From assembly GCA_947069175.1 (NCBI GenBank), contig CAMTDV010000017.1, forward strand, positions 38,883,126 through 38,947,125: DNA of 64,000 nt, in the 5' to 3' direction. A program made the position numbers and the translations under genes. The DNA is from Scalesia atractyloides (taxonomy: Eukaryota > Streptophyta > Magnoliopsida > Asterales > Asteraceae). How positions within the stretch are numbered: position 1 is the stretch's first letter; every line of letters starts with the position of its first letter. The notes below the pieces were generated by a model. It had not been told where the DNA came from, searched no databases, and saw nothing but the letters and a program-made list of their open reading frames with translations. This document shows positions 1 to 11,485 of the stretch, piece by piece.

Positions 1-1
1 T

Positions 2-1135
2 TCCAAAGTTAAAGCTGAACATCAACGCCCATCTGCCTTACTTGAAAAACTAGAAATTCCTGTCTGGAAATGGGAGAGTATTGCTATGGATTTCATTACT
101 AAACTCCCTCATACTTCTTCTGGTCATGATAGTATTTGGGTCATCATTGATCGATTGACCAAATCCGCTCATTTCCTCGTCATTCATAAAGATTACAAAT
201 TCGAGAAATTGGCTCGTATCTACACGGATGAAATCATTTGTCATCATGGTATTCCCACTGACATCATTTCTGATCGTGATGGTCGTTTTACGTCCCGTCT
301 TTGGCAAAGATTCCAATCCACTATGGGTACTCATCTCAACCTTAGCACCGCTTTTCATCCTCAGTCTGACAGATAAACCGAGCGTACTATCCAAACTCTA
401 GAGGATATGCGTCGTTCATGCGTAATCGATTTTAGCGGTAACTGGGACATGTACTTTCCCTTGATCGAATTCTCGTACAACAACACTTATCACGTGCGTA
501 TACAAATGGCACCTTTCGAAGCATTGTACCGTCGTAAGTGTCGTTCGCCTATTTGTTGGCACGAGATCGGAGAAGCTCAATCACCTGTCCCGAGCTTATA
601 CAAGAAACAACAGACAAAGTTTTACAGGATCGAGACAACTTGCTAAAAGCCAGAAGCCGACAAAAGAGATACGCTGACAAGCATCGCAAACCTTTGGAAT
701 TCCCAAGTAGGTGATCTTGTACTTCTCAAGGTATCCCCTTGGAAGGGTGTGGTTCGATTTGGTAAGAAAGGCAAACTCGCACCTCGCTATGTAAGTCCTT
801 TCAAGATTCTCGAAAGGATTGGCAAGGTTGCGTATCGACTGGACCTACCTGAAAAACTCAACAACGTTCATCTTCTCTTACACGTTTCAAACTTAAAGAA
901 ATGTCTAGCTGAAGAAGGACTTCAAGTTCCACTCGAAGATCTTCAAATCAATGAAACTTTGCACTTTGCAAAGAAACCTGTCGAGATCATGGAATGAGGA
1001 GTCAAGCAATTGAGGCGCAGTGGAATTCCTATCGTCAAGGTTTGATGGGAAGGAAAACGTGGCGTTGAGTTTACTTGGGAACTCGAAAGTGATATGAAGA
1101 CTAAGTATCCGCATCTCTTCGTTCCATCTTCCTAA
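2..1135 (+). pseudogene. Tekay-like Ty3 pol remnant: integrase core and chromodomain
   Basis: This is the C-terminal part of a Ty3/gypsy polyprotein; its N-terminal part lies left of the window. The integrase core is recognisable: the first catalytic Asp is in MDFITKLP, the second in SDRDGRF, and the Glu is in TERTIQTLE. The GPY-like segment and then a chromodomain (IPIVKV, followed by EFTWE and KYPHLF) close the protein, which is the layout of Tekay/Del chromoviruses. The frame is broken by a TAA at 374 between the second Asp and the Glu, a frameshift near 640-670, and TGA codons near 998 and 1046. Several stops look like CAA or CGA changed to TAA or TGA, as expected from decay of methylated cytosines. 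The remnant cannot be functional. Confidence 0.9.
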
Positions 1136-1147
1136 ATTTCGGGACGA

Positions 1148-1169
1148 AATTTCCTAAAGGGTGGGAGAC
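1148..1169 (+). other. Polypurine tract of T1
   Basis: The purine-rich run AAAGGGTGGGAGA lies immediately before the LTR, where Ty3 elements prime plus-strand synthesis. The preceding text TTTCGGGACGAAATTT recurs at the same place in T2, T3 and, reversed, T5, so these elements belong to related families. Confidence 0.8.
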
Positions 1170-3464
1170 TGTAATGCCCTGCTTTTTCGTACTTTCCATA
1201 ATTAGAAAGCATCGCTTGTAATTCTATTTTTTGAAGCTTTGTATTCTTGTAATTGTTGTATAAATCCGAGACTTGGATCATAATAAAATTCGTATTTCTT
1301 ACAATTCATGCTTTACACATTCATACATGATTCATACTTTTGAAACCACTACACATATGATGCTTAATTCGTGATTCTTGATAACATGTAATAAACTTGC
1401 AAATACGTGACATACATGCATTATAAGATCCTTATCCCAATTCTTATACTTAATCATACTTGTTTAGACTTATTCTCGTGATTTATTTACATGCAAACCC
1501 CTTAGATTATGCCTTTTGTGCTTAAAACACCCTAAAAACTATCAAATATAACTCCAGGGACCAAAATTGCCAAATATTTAACATCTTTTATCCTCTCGCG
1601 GGCCGCGACCGGGTACCCATTTCCTCTCGCTCCTGGCCAGAAGCCATAATCCGCAGAATTTTGCTACCAGCTCATGGATTGGGCAACTTTATGTTTGTTG
1701 GTTGTGTTTCTTGCATTCAATACACACCAAACCCAACCCTAATTCATTACTATAAAACCCAAGCCTCCTCCACACTTCTTCCACTTTACAACTCACTCAA
1801 AACACTCACAAATCCCTCCTTAATCTGCTGGAAATCAGAAACAAGATCAGATTCACTACAACTCACTAAAGTGAGCATAACTTCCTTATTTCTTAATCTT
1901 TTTCATTGATTCTTCCTTCTAATCACTTGGAAATACCTTAGGTATGATTCCACGGGTTTTCCATGGAAAATCAAGACCTGGAACTTCACCAAAACAGGCT
2001 CCAAAGTGATTCAAACTTTCTGTCTTTGATTTAAACTTGTTTAAACTACTCTAACTTGAGGTTTCTCATACACATTCCTATGTCCTAATGCTCATAATCA
2101 ATTGTATAAAAACAAGGGTGTGACATTCAAAATCAGAGGATTAATCCTCACAAACTTTCTATTTTGCATGAGTTCTAACTCACAAGAGGTGTTAAGTTTT
2201 GAACTTGAAGTTTGTGTGACTATTTGATTAGCTTGGGCTATCCTACATACAAGTCCACACATCACTTGATGATTTTCTTAGATTAGTATCTTGTATACGT
2301 TCATGACCCTCCTTATTGTCTATGACAACATGTGTAGTGGTGAATTTACATGAGGTTTTAAATGGATGGTTACATCTCCTACATGACTTCCATGATATTA
2401 TTGAAGGACTTGTGACATAATATATGTGTATAAACTATATATAATACCAGTAACCAAACCCTTGATGATGACCAAATGGTTGCTTGTCTAGCTACTAAGT
2501 TACATCAGCTAAGTGTTTAGTTTCTCGTTACGATTCTAATAGGTGTTAAGCCTGTGAAATCATATTTACCCTTATGGGTTATCATAGTGTCCAAACGAGT
2601 GCTAGACCTTAGTGATATTTTCTTGTCTCTTTTATTTTTTCATACTTTATTCTAAATCCCGAATCTTCCATCATCATCCAATAGTCACACCTACATCTTC
2701 CTCTTGTAGGATAACTCGGTGTTCCTCCAACGACCAAAACAACTCTTCACGGAATCACCAAGTGGAAAAGCTTGCAAAACCGTGAGTACACATGACCCAT
2801 TTACGTTTATGTCACTTTGGTTGTAACATGTTAACCATTATCAAAACCACCAAACTTTATACTTAATGCAAATGCATGAAACAATCCAATATACATGAAT
2901 GCTATGATACATTACTTGATGCTTATACTTGGGTGATTCTTATGTAATACATTAGTCATTAGCTTTATACGAGCCTCCTTTTAACATGTATAGCGTTGTA
3001 GGAGTAACGCACCACCCGTGAATGAGAGGTCTCATTCGTTATTGTGTAAACAGAGGGTTGACTAGAAATATTGCATGCCATGTTATGATGCTCTTGTATA
3101 AGCCTAGTTACCATGTGAATTCGTTTCAAACCTTTATGCTTATACTTAAACTTATGTGCTCGCCAATGATTTTTGTGTTGAACTATACTTTGTTAACATG
3201 TTGCAGGTTGATGAGGATTCATATGACGAAATCTAGTAGGGACTACTCTAGAAATGCACTTGATATTACTAGATTAGTTACCTTGTTATTTAAAATTGTT
3301 GTATTGTTCTCTTATTGTACCCTGAATTTCCATGTTGTACATGACAATTTTATTATGAAATGAAATTCGGTTTTGAATTAATTATTGTCACCATTAGTGT
3401 TGGGAGCAATGAGCAATCTATTTTGTCCCGCCCCGATGTTTCCGCCATCGGTTGGGGTGTGACA
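1170..3464 (+). repeat. 3' LTR of T1 (Tekay-like Ty3)
   Basis: The LTR starts with TGTAATGCCC directly after the polypurine tract and ends with GGTTGGGGTGTGACA. It is about 2.3 kb long. After its last base the reading frame of a copia reverse transcriptase begins at once, so the boundary is supported from both sides. The 5' LTR is outside the window. Open frames inside (around 1661 and 3022) have no recognisable similarity and are taken as chance. Confidence 0.88.
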
Positions 3465-4589
3465 TCAACCTCCTAGATTTGAAGATGCATTTCATCCTAA
3501 TCATGTGTACAAGCTAAACAAAGCACTGTATGGTCTAAAACAAGCACCCAGAGCCCGGTATGAAACTTTATTCACTTTCTCTTTTCCATAGGTTTTTCAA
3601 GAGGTAAAATTGATAAAACCTTGTTTTTAAAATGGAAAGGAAAAGATTTTATGCTTGTCCAGATTTATGTGGATGACATCATTTATGGATCCACATGCTC
3701 AGCCATGTGTGAAGAATTTATAAAACTCATGGCAGCAGAGTTTGAAATGAGTGCAATGGGTGAGTTACAATGTTTTCTTTTCTTCAAGTTAACAAAAACA
3801 CAATGGCACTTTCATTTATCAAAATAAGTATGTCAAAGAACTACTTAACAAATTTTATATGAATGACTGTAAACCTTGTAGTACACCCATAGCAACCTCA
3901 AAGCTTTTCACTATTGAGGACAAAGATAACTTGGTTGATCAAACTCTTTATAGAAGTATGATTGGGTCTTTATTGTACCTAACTGCTTCCAGGCCAGATA
4001 TCATGTTTGCAACATGTGTTTGTGACAGATCCCAGTCAGCACCTAGAAAGTCAAACTTAATTGTTGTGAAAAGGATATTCAAATGCATAAAAGGTGCTCC
4101 CACACTTGGTATCTGGTATCCTGATAATGGAAACATTGAGCTTTCAGGTTACTCAGATAGTGATTTTGCTGGTTGCCATGCCACAATGAAGTCCACATCA
4201 GGAGGAGTTCAATTCCTATGTGATTGCCTAGTGTCTTGGCAAAGCAAAAAGCAAGTTGCAGTTTCCACATCCACTGCTGAGGCAGAATACATTGTTGTTG
4301 CAAGTTGCACTGCTTAACTTTTGTGGTTTCAGAACCAACTGCTGGATTTTGTTGTGACTGCTTTAAAGACTCCTCTCAAGATAGATAGTCAAGCAGCTGA
4401 AAACATCATAAAAATCCTGTCTCACACTCCACAATAAAGCACATTGATATCAGACATCACTTTGTGAGAGATTGCTATGAAAAATGTTTGATTTCTTTAC
4501 AACATGTCCATACTAAAGATCAACTGGCAGATGTTCTAACCAAAGCATTAGATACATCCACCTTTGAAAGTCTGATCTCTAGGATTTGA
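3465..4589 (+). pseudogene. C1: copia reverse transcriptase C-terminus and RNase H
   Basis: The frame opens with a typical Ty1/copia RT stretch (PPRFEDAFHPNHVYKLNKAL, then YGLKQAPRA). The RT active-site motif YVDDIIYGST is intact near 3665-3694. RNase H follows, with TLYRSMIGSLLYLTASRPDI, SDSDFAGC and STAEAEYI. The segment ends after KDQLADVLTKAL near 4545. A frameshift or small lesion near 3575 separates the RT pieces, and a TAA at 4315 and other shifts interrupt RNase H. T1 is inserted just upstream, so the N-terminal RT, integrase and gag lie left of the window. The family resembles SIRE/Maximus copia elements because a second ORF follows pol. Confidence 0.9.
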
Positions 4590-5051
4590 ATGCTAAACAT
4601 GGATTGAAAGCAAATTTTTGTGTTCCATGTGTAAATAGCAATAAAATGTTTCTAGAAAATATAAAAATCCATCCTTAAAAAAACTCTGTTCAATCCACTG
4701 CTCTTTCAAAACACTAATAGGTTTGAAAATCTATCCACTGGCAAAAATGTATCCTCTGATGAGTGACCGTATCCATTGATAAGCTATCCACTGATAGTGT
4801 AAAATCAAAACACTGCTCTCCATCCACTGTTGGCACTTAACAGTGTTTATCATAACAATTGTCTTCCAAACACTATCAGAGGATACACGTGGACAGATGA
4901 TAGCCGTCAGATCTTTGCCAGTCATTATCATTTTTTCACTTTATAAAACCCTATTTTATCTCAATCAGAGTTTTGTCGTATCGAATTCAAAAATTCTAAA
5001 AGCGGTTTTCTCTCAAATCTTCTTCACTTTCACAACTACTCTTCATCATTT
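4590..5051 (+). promoter_or_regulatory. Spacer between C1 pol and env-like ORF, possible internal promoter
   Basis: No coding frame is evident. The spacer is full of short direct and inverted repeats around CCACTG, CTGATAG and CTATCAGAGGATA. It ends with a TATA-like CTTTATAAAACCC near 4939, about 110 bases before the first ATG of the env-like ORF. This arrangement resembles the U3 and TATA region of an LTR. The promoter role is inference; the repeats and the TATA-like box are seen directly. Confidence 0.4.
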
Positions 5052-5635
5052 ATGATCATGTCGACCCTCATTTTCAAAACCCCACACAATTACACTGCGA
5101 TGCTCGAAGAAACGACCTCAAATGTGCAGTAGCATTCTATGATCAAAGCATTAAAAGAGTCAAAATACAAAGAAATGTTGGAAATCCATGCTCCTATCTA
5201 CCGACAATCTTTGAGATAGTTCTGGGCAAATGCCAAGGTTCATTACACGCAGAAAGTGGCTTATGCTATTATCACCATGGTCGGAAAAACATTGTGGAAG
5301 TAACTCATGCTTCCATTTCAGAGGTCCTTGGGCTAAATGACCTAGACCATGCTACTACCTTTCCATTCGCTGAGTTACACAACGAGTTCATCGAAAGAGG
5401 GTATGTTGGTCAACTCAAAGGTAAGACTATCTATAAACCACAATTTCCTGCTGAAATGAATTTTTTGTTCCATACTTTATTGACATGTTAGTCTGCCACG
5501 TCAACAGCTTTTAATGACATACCTTTGAATATACAATACTTGAGTTTTTCAATTTTAACAAATCTGATTTTAATTTTTCCCAAGTATTGTTCAATGACTT
5601 GGTGGCAAATCTTGACAACATTAAAAAGGATCGCT
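5052..5635 (+). pseudogene. C1: 5' part of the env-like 3' ORF
   Basis: This is the start of the extra ORF that SIRE-like copia elements carry after pol, often called env-like although its function is unproven. ATG codons at 5052 and 5058 begin a frame that includes KALKESKYKEMLEIHAPIY, HASISEVLGLNDLD and ELHNEFIERGYVGQLKGKT. Premature stops and frameshifts break it (near 5130, 5217, 5290 and after 5488). T2 starts at 5636 and separates it from the remainder beyond 14833. Sequence expected between the two halves seems to be missing, so a deletion accompanied or followed the T2 insertion. Confidence 0.7.
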
Positions 5636-6047
5636 TGTAACATCCGTCAAGAATGGATAAGCGAAACACGACCCGTCTTAACAATCGGATCCAAACGATA
5701 ATTAATAAAGAATGCGAATCTATTTTATATTTGATGTCGTACACTAAAATCAACTCATAAATTTAAGCTCGGTTATAAACATTTAAATTTATAAATGAAC
5801 TCCCGAAATGGAAGTTTTGTTCTCAATGTATTTTCAATTATTATTTATAATATTGGGTTATATGAAATTAATTATTGTAATTAGTTATTGGTGTTATAAT
5901 ATTTATTAGAAGCTCAACTAACCTAGTTAGTTATACAAGGATAATAAACAAACTAGGTTAGGAAATCAAGTTAAAAGCTTCAGGGACCAGTTCTGAAACT
6001 ATTTGAAACTTAGTAATAACAAGAATAAAAGGTGAATAAAAACAGAA

Positions 6048-6126
6048 GTTCGGGAACTCGAACCCGCGACCTTACCCGGTCTGATCAATTAGCGCATCAC
6101 CGAAAACCAACTGAGCTAGGATGTTT
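6048..6126 (-). other. tRNA-like module 1 in the T2 5' LTR
   Basis: Read on the minus strand, the module has an A-box-like D arm (TAGCTCAGTTGGTTTTCGG) and a B-box T arm (GCGGGTTCGAGTTCCCG) at roughly tRNA spacing. The acceptor stem is not convincing, so it is tRNA-derived or tRNA-like and not called as a functional gene. The right LTR has a decayed version near 12483-12550. Confidence 0.55.
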
Positions 6127-6195
6127 TATTGAGTTAACAATCAGACGCGAGAGTTTAGATATTGAGGCAGAACTTTAACTACGAGAAAATAATAA

Positions 6196-6273
6196 AAGGG
6201 TGCTGCACGGTACGGGATTCAAAAACGGATTCCCTTATACAGCAACCAAGACGCATAACCATCAAACCATATG
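6196..6273 (-). other. tRNA-like module 2 in the T2 5' LTR
   Basis: The minus strand reads ATGGTTTGATGGTTATGCG, then a long middle part, then TTTTTGAATCCCGTACC. The better-preserved copy in the right LTR (12575-12652) has GGGTCCGAATCCC as T arm, so the B box here has decayed. Confidence 0.5.
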
Positions 6274-8468
6274 TTGTGTTTGAATTATATCGTGACGATT
6301 AACATATAAAAGGTAACACTGAAACCGAATCAGCCTCCATTCATCTTCTTCCTTACCCGTGCGACCTTTCACCACACCAAACCCGACTTCCGATTCGTGA
6401 ATAGGTAACGATTCACCTTCAGTTTGATTCCATTCCACTCACATACGTGGAGAAACGGATTTCCATCCTTTACTCGCTTCATTTAACTCGCATTTTGTGA
6501 AATTAAAGATCCATAATCAACTTCATATTCTCCATTAAAGAGCACCACGAACACAAAATTGGTTTGGCAAATTCAGTAACCTCAAGAATCAAAACTTATA
6601 CTATTTGTTTCTTTGATCAAACCAAGAAAAACCCTACTAGAATTTCTTCATTTCTTCAACTGCACCTCGCGAATTTGATCGAGGAACATTCTAGGGCTCC
6701 AAACTTGACGCTATGATATCTCCTTCAATTCTTGTTCTTTTCAGGTAATTTGAAAGCCCAATATTGTTTATTTTTCATCCTCAACAAAAGCCATCTTGTC
6801 AATTTTAGTGATAGAAGGCTGATTGTCTCCAAAATTTATTTTAGTTGAAATTAGGGTTCTTCGTTTATAAAATTTGGGGCTTTTAGGTTTATACTTGTGT
6901 TTTGATCAAATTGGGGGTAGAGAATTGCTATGTAATGTGGGTAATTTTGGAGAATTTTTAGACGTCAATTGGATTTTTGGTGAATTATTCATGTTTTATT
7001 TAATTACTAAATCAAATAAAAATTCCTAATAATCATAAATAAATTTCCCAAATATTTTTACTAAATAGTTCAGATCACAAAATCATTACAAAAAAGTTTT
7101 ATGGAAATTTTTCCTTAATTTTTGGGAATTCAAGAATATAATTTGGATTTATACATGTGTTTGATTATTAAAAAAATACACGTTTACCACAAATAAATTT
7201 TATAAATATTTTTACTGATTTTTTTATTATGTAATAGTCATGACACTATTATATTGTTATTCTATAATTTCAGATAATTATCTTGTCAAAGGATTTATGG
7301 AGTTTCTTTTGAATAAATAAACCTTTCTAAATATGTTATTGTAAATAAATAAATAAAAAGGGTATGAGATAAAAGGTTAAATCTGATTTATAAAGTTAGT
7401 CGATGAATTCAATGAAGTTGATTAACTTTTGGCATATACAAAATATTGTAATCCATTAAATTGGTATACATAAGAACTGATATATTTAACAATCCTAGAA
7501 AAATAAATATTAATATATATACATATTGATTTGGGAATTATGCTAAATAATTATTTTATATATTTTAAGTCCTCAAATAGGAGAACCTAATTTCTTAAAA
7601 TTATTGTCCATCTTTTAGGAATTCGCTTATTCATTTTAAGGTGATTATCATTCTAGATATTATTCAACTCTTTCGTGCGGTAATTCTCGTGGAACGTTTC
7701 TTCGCAACCTGTGAGTAATTTCTCTCAAATTTCCCTTTTTAAATTTTACAAATTTTGGGGTGCATCATGTTGTTTTAATCTATGATTTATTTCTATTGTT
7801 TTTAACATGCTAAAATCAAAGTGTTGATATCTAGATGTTCATGTGTTTTATCATTTTAACATATATGCTATGTCAAGTCTATTGCATGCTATTGTATCTA
7901 GTGGATCCATCGCTGACTAGGTTCCCCATGGCCACAGGTTGTAGCCTAGTATCGCCAGCAGTATTACTCTCGCTCTCCGGGGCTTGAGCCTAATGCACGC
8001 TATTGTCGTTGTGTATTATTTTGGTCTTGGTGTGTTTTATTATTTTGTTATGTGTCCTTCTTGGTACATGTGTATTGTTAGTTATATTAGTGACATGTGA
8101 TAATCTCTATATTAACCTTGTGAGCATGTTGAAACATAATTTTCTTTAAAATAAAAACTAAACCATTTTCTACAAAATAAGGAATTGCTCACCAGCATGA
8201 TTGTTGACCCAAAAAATATATATTTTTCTAACGTGGTGCAGGAGCAAGGTTGATAAGCAAGTGAAGAGGACACGTAGCATGGACGTTAGGAAAATATTCG
8301 GAAAATTTTGTTATGTTTATTTTCGAACATTTGATGTACAACTAGTGATTGATATGTGTTATCTGGCTATTTAATTCAATGGCTTTAAATATTAAACTTA
8401 TAATAGTGTCATGAGCGATGGGCAATCAGTCTGCCCCGTACCATTCCGCTGCGGGTCGGGGTGTGACA

Positions 8469-8485
8469 GATTGTTATCAGAGCCA
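8469..8485 (+). other. Primer-binding site of T2
   Basis: GATTGTTATCAGAGCC follows the LTR end directly. It is one base from the TTGGTATCAGAGC type used by many plant LTR elements that prime with initiator tRNA-Met. Confidence 0.8.
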
Positions 8486-10940
8486 ATGACTATAGGGAAC
8501 TAGGTTTAGGTTATTAGACTCTTAGACTTAGACTATAGTTGATTAGGTACCTTAGGTATCATATGTGCTTAATTGTTTGATTGCCTTAGCTAAAAAAATA
8601 TTTAAAGTGCCCATGATGTAAGTTTTCTAATGTCACACACAAATGCATGTGAGCACATTTAATTGTTATATGCTAAGTTATATATGCTTTAAATGATAAT
8701 ATGTGTTTTATTATTAAACAATGGATTATTAATTTTTTTCCTTGTCACGTCGTATGCACCTTAAACTATACGCGAATATTTAATATTCTAATTCTTATTC
8801 CTACATATCTAAGGTCTTGGAGCAAATTATTTTCTCTTAATGCATTTCAATTATTCATGGGTTTGATTTTATTTTTGAGTTTGATTCCATTTCGTTTTTG
8901 AGTTTTAAATTTCAAATGAGATTTCACTCTCGTCAAATTGAGTTCTTGTGGCGGACATGTAGTAACTGGAAGGGTTACGTACTGGTAGTCGAGACGTCTT
9001 GTCTAGGCTGGCATTCGTATAAATCCAATTAATGGACCAGTTTGCCTACCTGGGGACTATCGATGAGAGTACCGATACCTATTAGGCCAAAGCATGTCAC
9101 ACCAAACGACACGTGAACTAACAACACTTTGATATGTCAAACATATCCGTGATAATTCATGGATGCAATCCTAACCATCGTTTACAACACCCCAAAACTC
9201 GAGTTATTTATTTATTCATGATTTTCTTCGGGTTAATTTGTAAGTCAATGGGTAAACATATGAGGACCATGAAAAAGCTCGGTAATTGCTGGGGCACACG
9301 AAATTACGAAAGTGACGCATGGAAGTCATACTGAACCCTATGATGTGCCAAACCTATGATTTTCAACATTTTATGACGAAATATTATTTTATCATAAGTT
9401 TTATTATTTTATCTTTATTCCATGTGGTTACTGTATGGTTTCGTATATAAACCACCAGAATAAATCTTTAATATTCTACGAGATTCTAATAATTCACAAA
9501 CAAATCACCATATCTGTGGTACCTTGTCGAAGGGTTTGACTTTTGCTACCCTTTGATACTACATAATATTTTCATGTGATTTGTATTCCTGAATTATGGG
9601 ATTTTCCCTAAGTTCCATGATTTCACAAATTCGTGACTCCCCATTTGAGCAACCAGACACCCACCTTATGATCCGATCGTATGTCTAACCAGACACTCCA
9701 TCGATGGATCAATTGACCGTACCGTATGACACCCAACTTGTTCCTTACGATCGAGCCGTTCAAGCCAGTTCAGAGAACGATGATAACTAGAAGGCATGCA
9801 AACGAGCACTCATCCAATTCCAAGGCAACTAGGATGCGGTCAGCAGCACAACAAAGTTTTTATGCGATGAGTCTACTTTGAATGAAACTATTTGAGTTTT
9901 CACTTAACTAAACTAATCAAATAAAGAATGTTTTGAATTTTCGAGCACAAGTGTAATGATGTATTTTTGGTAATATGTTTAAAATTTTTAATGAGTCGTC
10001 CATTATGACTTCAACATCACAACCTTAATCACTTTCGTAACTTGTGCCCATAGTTCGACAAATTCAAGTCTAGGGCACATGGTGACGCTAAAATTTTTCT
10101 GAACTCAAAATTTGATTTTATAAAAGTAATAATAACAATATATAATATATATATTTTTAGTAAAATTTATCACTTTAGATCAAAAATATTTTCCTAAAAC
10201 TTAACAAAAATATTTTTTTTCCAAATAAAACAAATTGCTTTTGTACATGAAAAGTTTAAAATGTTAATGTTTTACACTTGGTAAATTGTAAATATAGTTA
10301 ACAAAACGAAATGAACGTGAGGCAAGTTAACAAAGTTATGTTTTCATAAATTTATCTTAGGACCCCATTTACTTTTGTCTGAATCGTTAATATCGCCTGA
10401 CTAGTGGAAGTGTAAATCAATGTTGTTACTTCACCCCTTCCGTCATTCGACTTCTCGTTTGGTTCTCACTCGTTATCGACTTTATCTGCTACACCCACTT
10501 CGTATCGATGACGTTCGCGCTAACGCCAATCGATACAATTATTAACTCCCAATCAGTACCGTTGATAGCTTGTGCCGTTGTCACGTTTTAAACGTTACTA
10601 TTCATCGTTATCATCTCTTATTCTGACATTTTATACTATCGCTATTCTATTTTCCATTATTGGTTTGTTTTGTTGTGCATTCATGTTATGTTTTATTGTT
10701 GGTTCATGTTGTTGTAGTGTCACATCATCAATAATCGCGGCTTACCTTTCCCCATAATTTGTGTGATGTGGGTACTGTCTCACTTATTCATAGACAAACC
10801 CTTCCCCCATAATTATGGATGTAGGTACTGCCACCATTTATTCGCACCCTATTGGGTTCGAGACTCATGCGTTAGTTTGTTGTGGTTTGGATATATTTAT
10901 TTGATTAGTAAGTTTGAGTCATCGCATAGAACCAATCAAA
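8486..10940 (+). other. T2 internal region, leader part without coding sequence
   Basis: No open frame in this stretch resembles a known protein. Short frames at 8701, 9134 and 10572 have no family features. The segment 8945-9335 is a conserved block shared with the leader of T5. The rest is AT-rich with no further structure noticed. Confidence 0.6.
8945..9335 (+). repeat. Conserved leader block shared by T2 and T5
   Basis: The stretch GTGGCGGACATGTAGTAACT through CCAAAGCATGTCACACC matches the reverse complement of 58672-58480 closely, and weaker similarity continues to about 9335 (58255 in T5). In both elements the block begins about 320-480 bases downstream of the primer-binding site. It is not an open reading frame in T2, so conservation is at the nucleotide level. 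A role in RNA packaging or translation is possible but is inference. Confidence 0.7.
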
Positions 10941-10946
10941 ACCGCT

Positions 10947-11040
10947 AACGAAGCCGATGAAATTTGATAAGAACATGGTGGATACGTCGCTGGTACTTCC
11001 TATATATAAGTGTTCTTATCAAACTATCAAAAGCCTCGTT
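10947..11040 (+). repeat. Hairpin copy 1 (T2), best-paired
   Basis: Arms TTTGATAAGAACA (10963-10975) and TGTTCTTATCAAA (11011-11023) are perfect complements. An outer pair AACGAAGC with GCCTCGTT extends the stem. The apical part carries GGATACGTCGCTGGTACTT and CTATATATAAG. It is the first of four tandem units spaced about 144-153 bases apart. Confidence 0.8.
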
Positions 11041-11097
11041 GGACTGGTCAAGAGAAGTTCTATGTAAGTTGTTTGTGTTGTCGATCATGGTCTGAAT

Positions 11098-11200
11098 AAC
11101 GAAGCCGATGAAATTTGATAAGGACATGGTGGATACGCAGCTGGTACTTCCTATATATAAGTGTTCCTATCGAAATATCAAAAGCCTGGTTAAACTGGTC
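11098..11200 (+). repeat. Hairpin copy 2 (T2)
   Basis: Arms TTTGATAAGGACA (11114-11126) and TGTTCCTATCGAA (11162-11174) pair with two G-U wobbles and one mismatch. The apical GGTACTTCCTATATATAAG is unchanged from copy 1. Confidence 0.7.
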
Positions 11201-11244
11201 ATGAGAAGTTTTTGTTTGTGTTGTCAATCATGATTCAAATAACG

Positions 11245-11335
11245 GTGTGGATGAAAATTTGATGGAGACATGGTGGATATGCCGTTGGTACTTCCTATAT
11301 ATAAGTGTCTCTATCAGATTTTCAAAAGCCGTGCT
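11245..11335 (+). repeat. Hairpin copy 3 (T2) with changed arms
   Basis: Arms TTTGATGGAGACA (11258-11270) and TGTCTCTATCAGA (11306-11318) pair apart from two G-U wobbles. The arm sequence differs from copy 1 on both sides in a compensating way, while TTGGTACTTCCTATATATAAG-type apical sequence is retained. Confidence 0.7.
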
Positions 11336-11399
11336 AGACTGATCATGAGAGTTCTGTGTAAGTTTCGTAGGAGTCGTCAATCATGATTCGAATAACGAT

Positions 11400-11485
11400 G
11401 TGGATGAAAATTTGATAGAGACGTGGTGGATACGCCGCGGTACTTCCCATATATAAGTGTTCTGTCGAACTTTCAAAAGCCGCGT
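11400..11485 (+). repeat. Hairpin copy 4 (T2), degenerate
   Basis: The apical GGATACGCCGCGGTACTTCC and ATATATAAG are present, but the arms (11411-11423 and 11458-11470) pair poorly. It looks like a decayed unit at the end of the array. Confidence 0.55.

Larger units (their letters stand above)
5636..8468 (+). repeat. 5' LTR of T2
   Basis: The LTR begins TGTAACATCCGTCAAG and ends CGGGTCGGGGTGTGACA. It aligns end to end with 12083-14832, with scattered substitutions and small indels that are clearly more numerous than between the T5 LTRs. Two tRNA-like modules lie near its start on the opposite strand. Most of the remainder is AT-rich, with no open frame of interest. Confidence 0.9.

Noticed and set aside
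10947..11485. Hammerhead ribozymes of retrozyme type as explanation of the tandem hairpins
   Set aside because: I see neither the CTGATGA core nor the GAAA core strand of hammerheads in the conserved loop.
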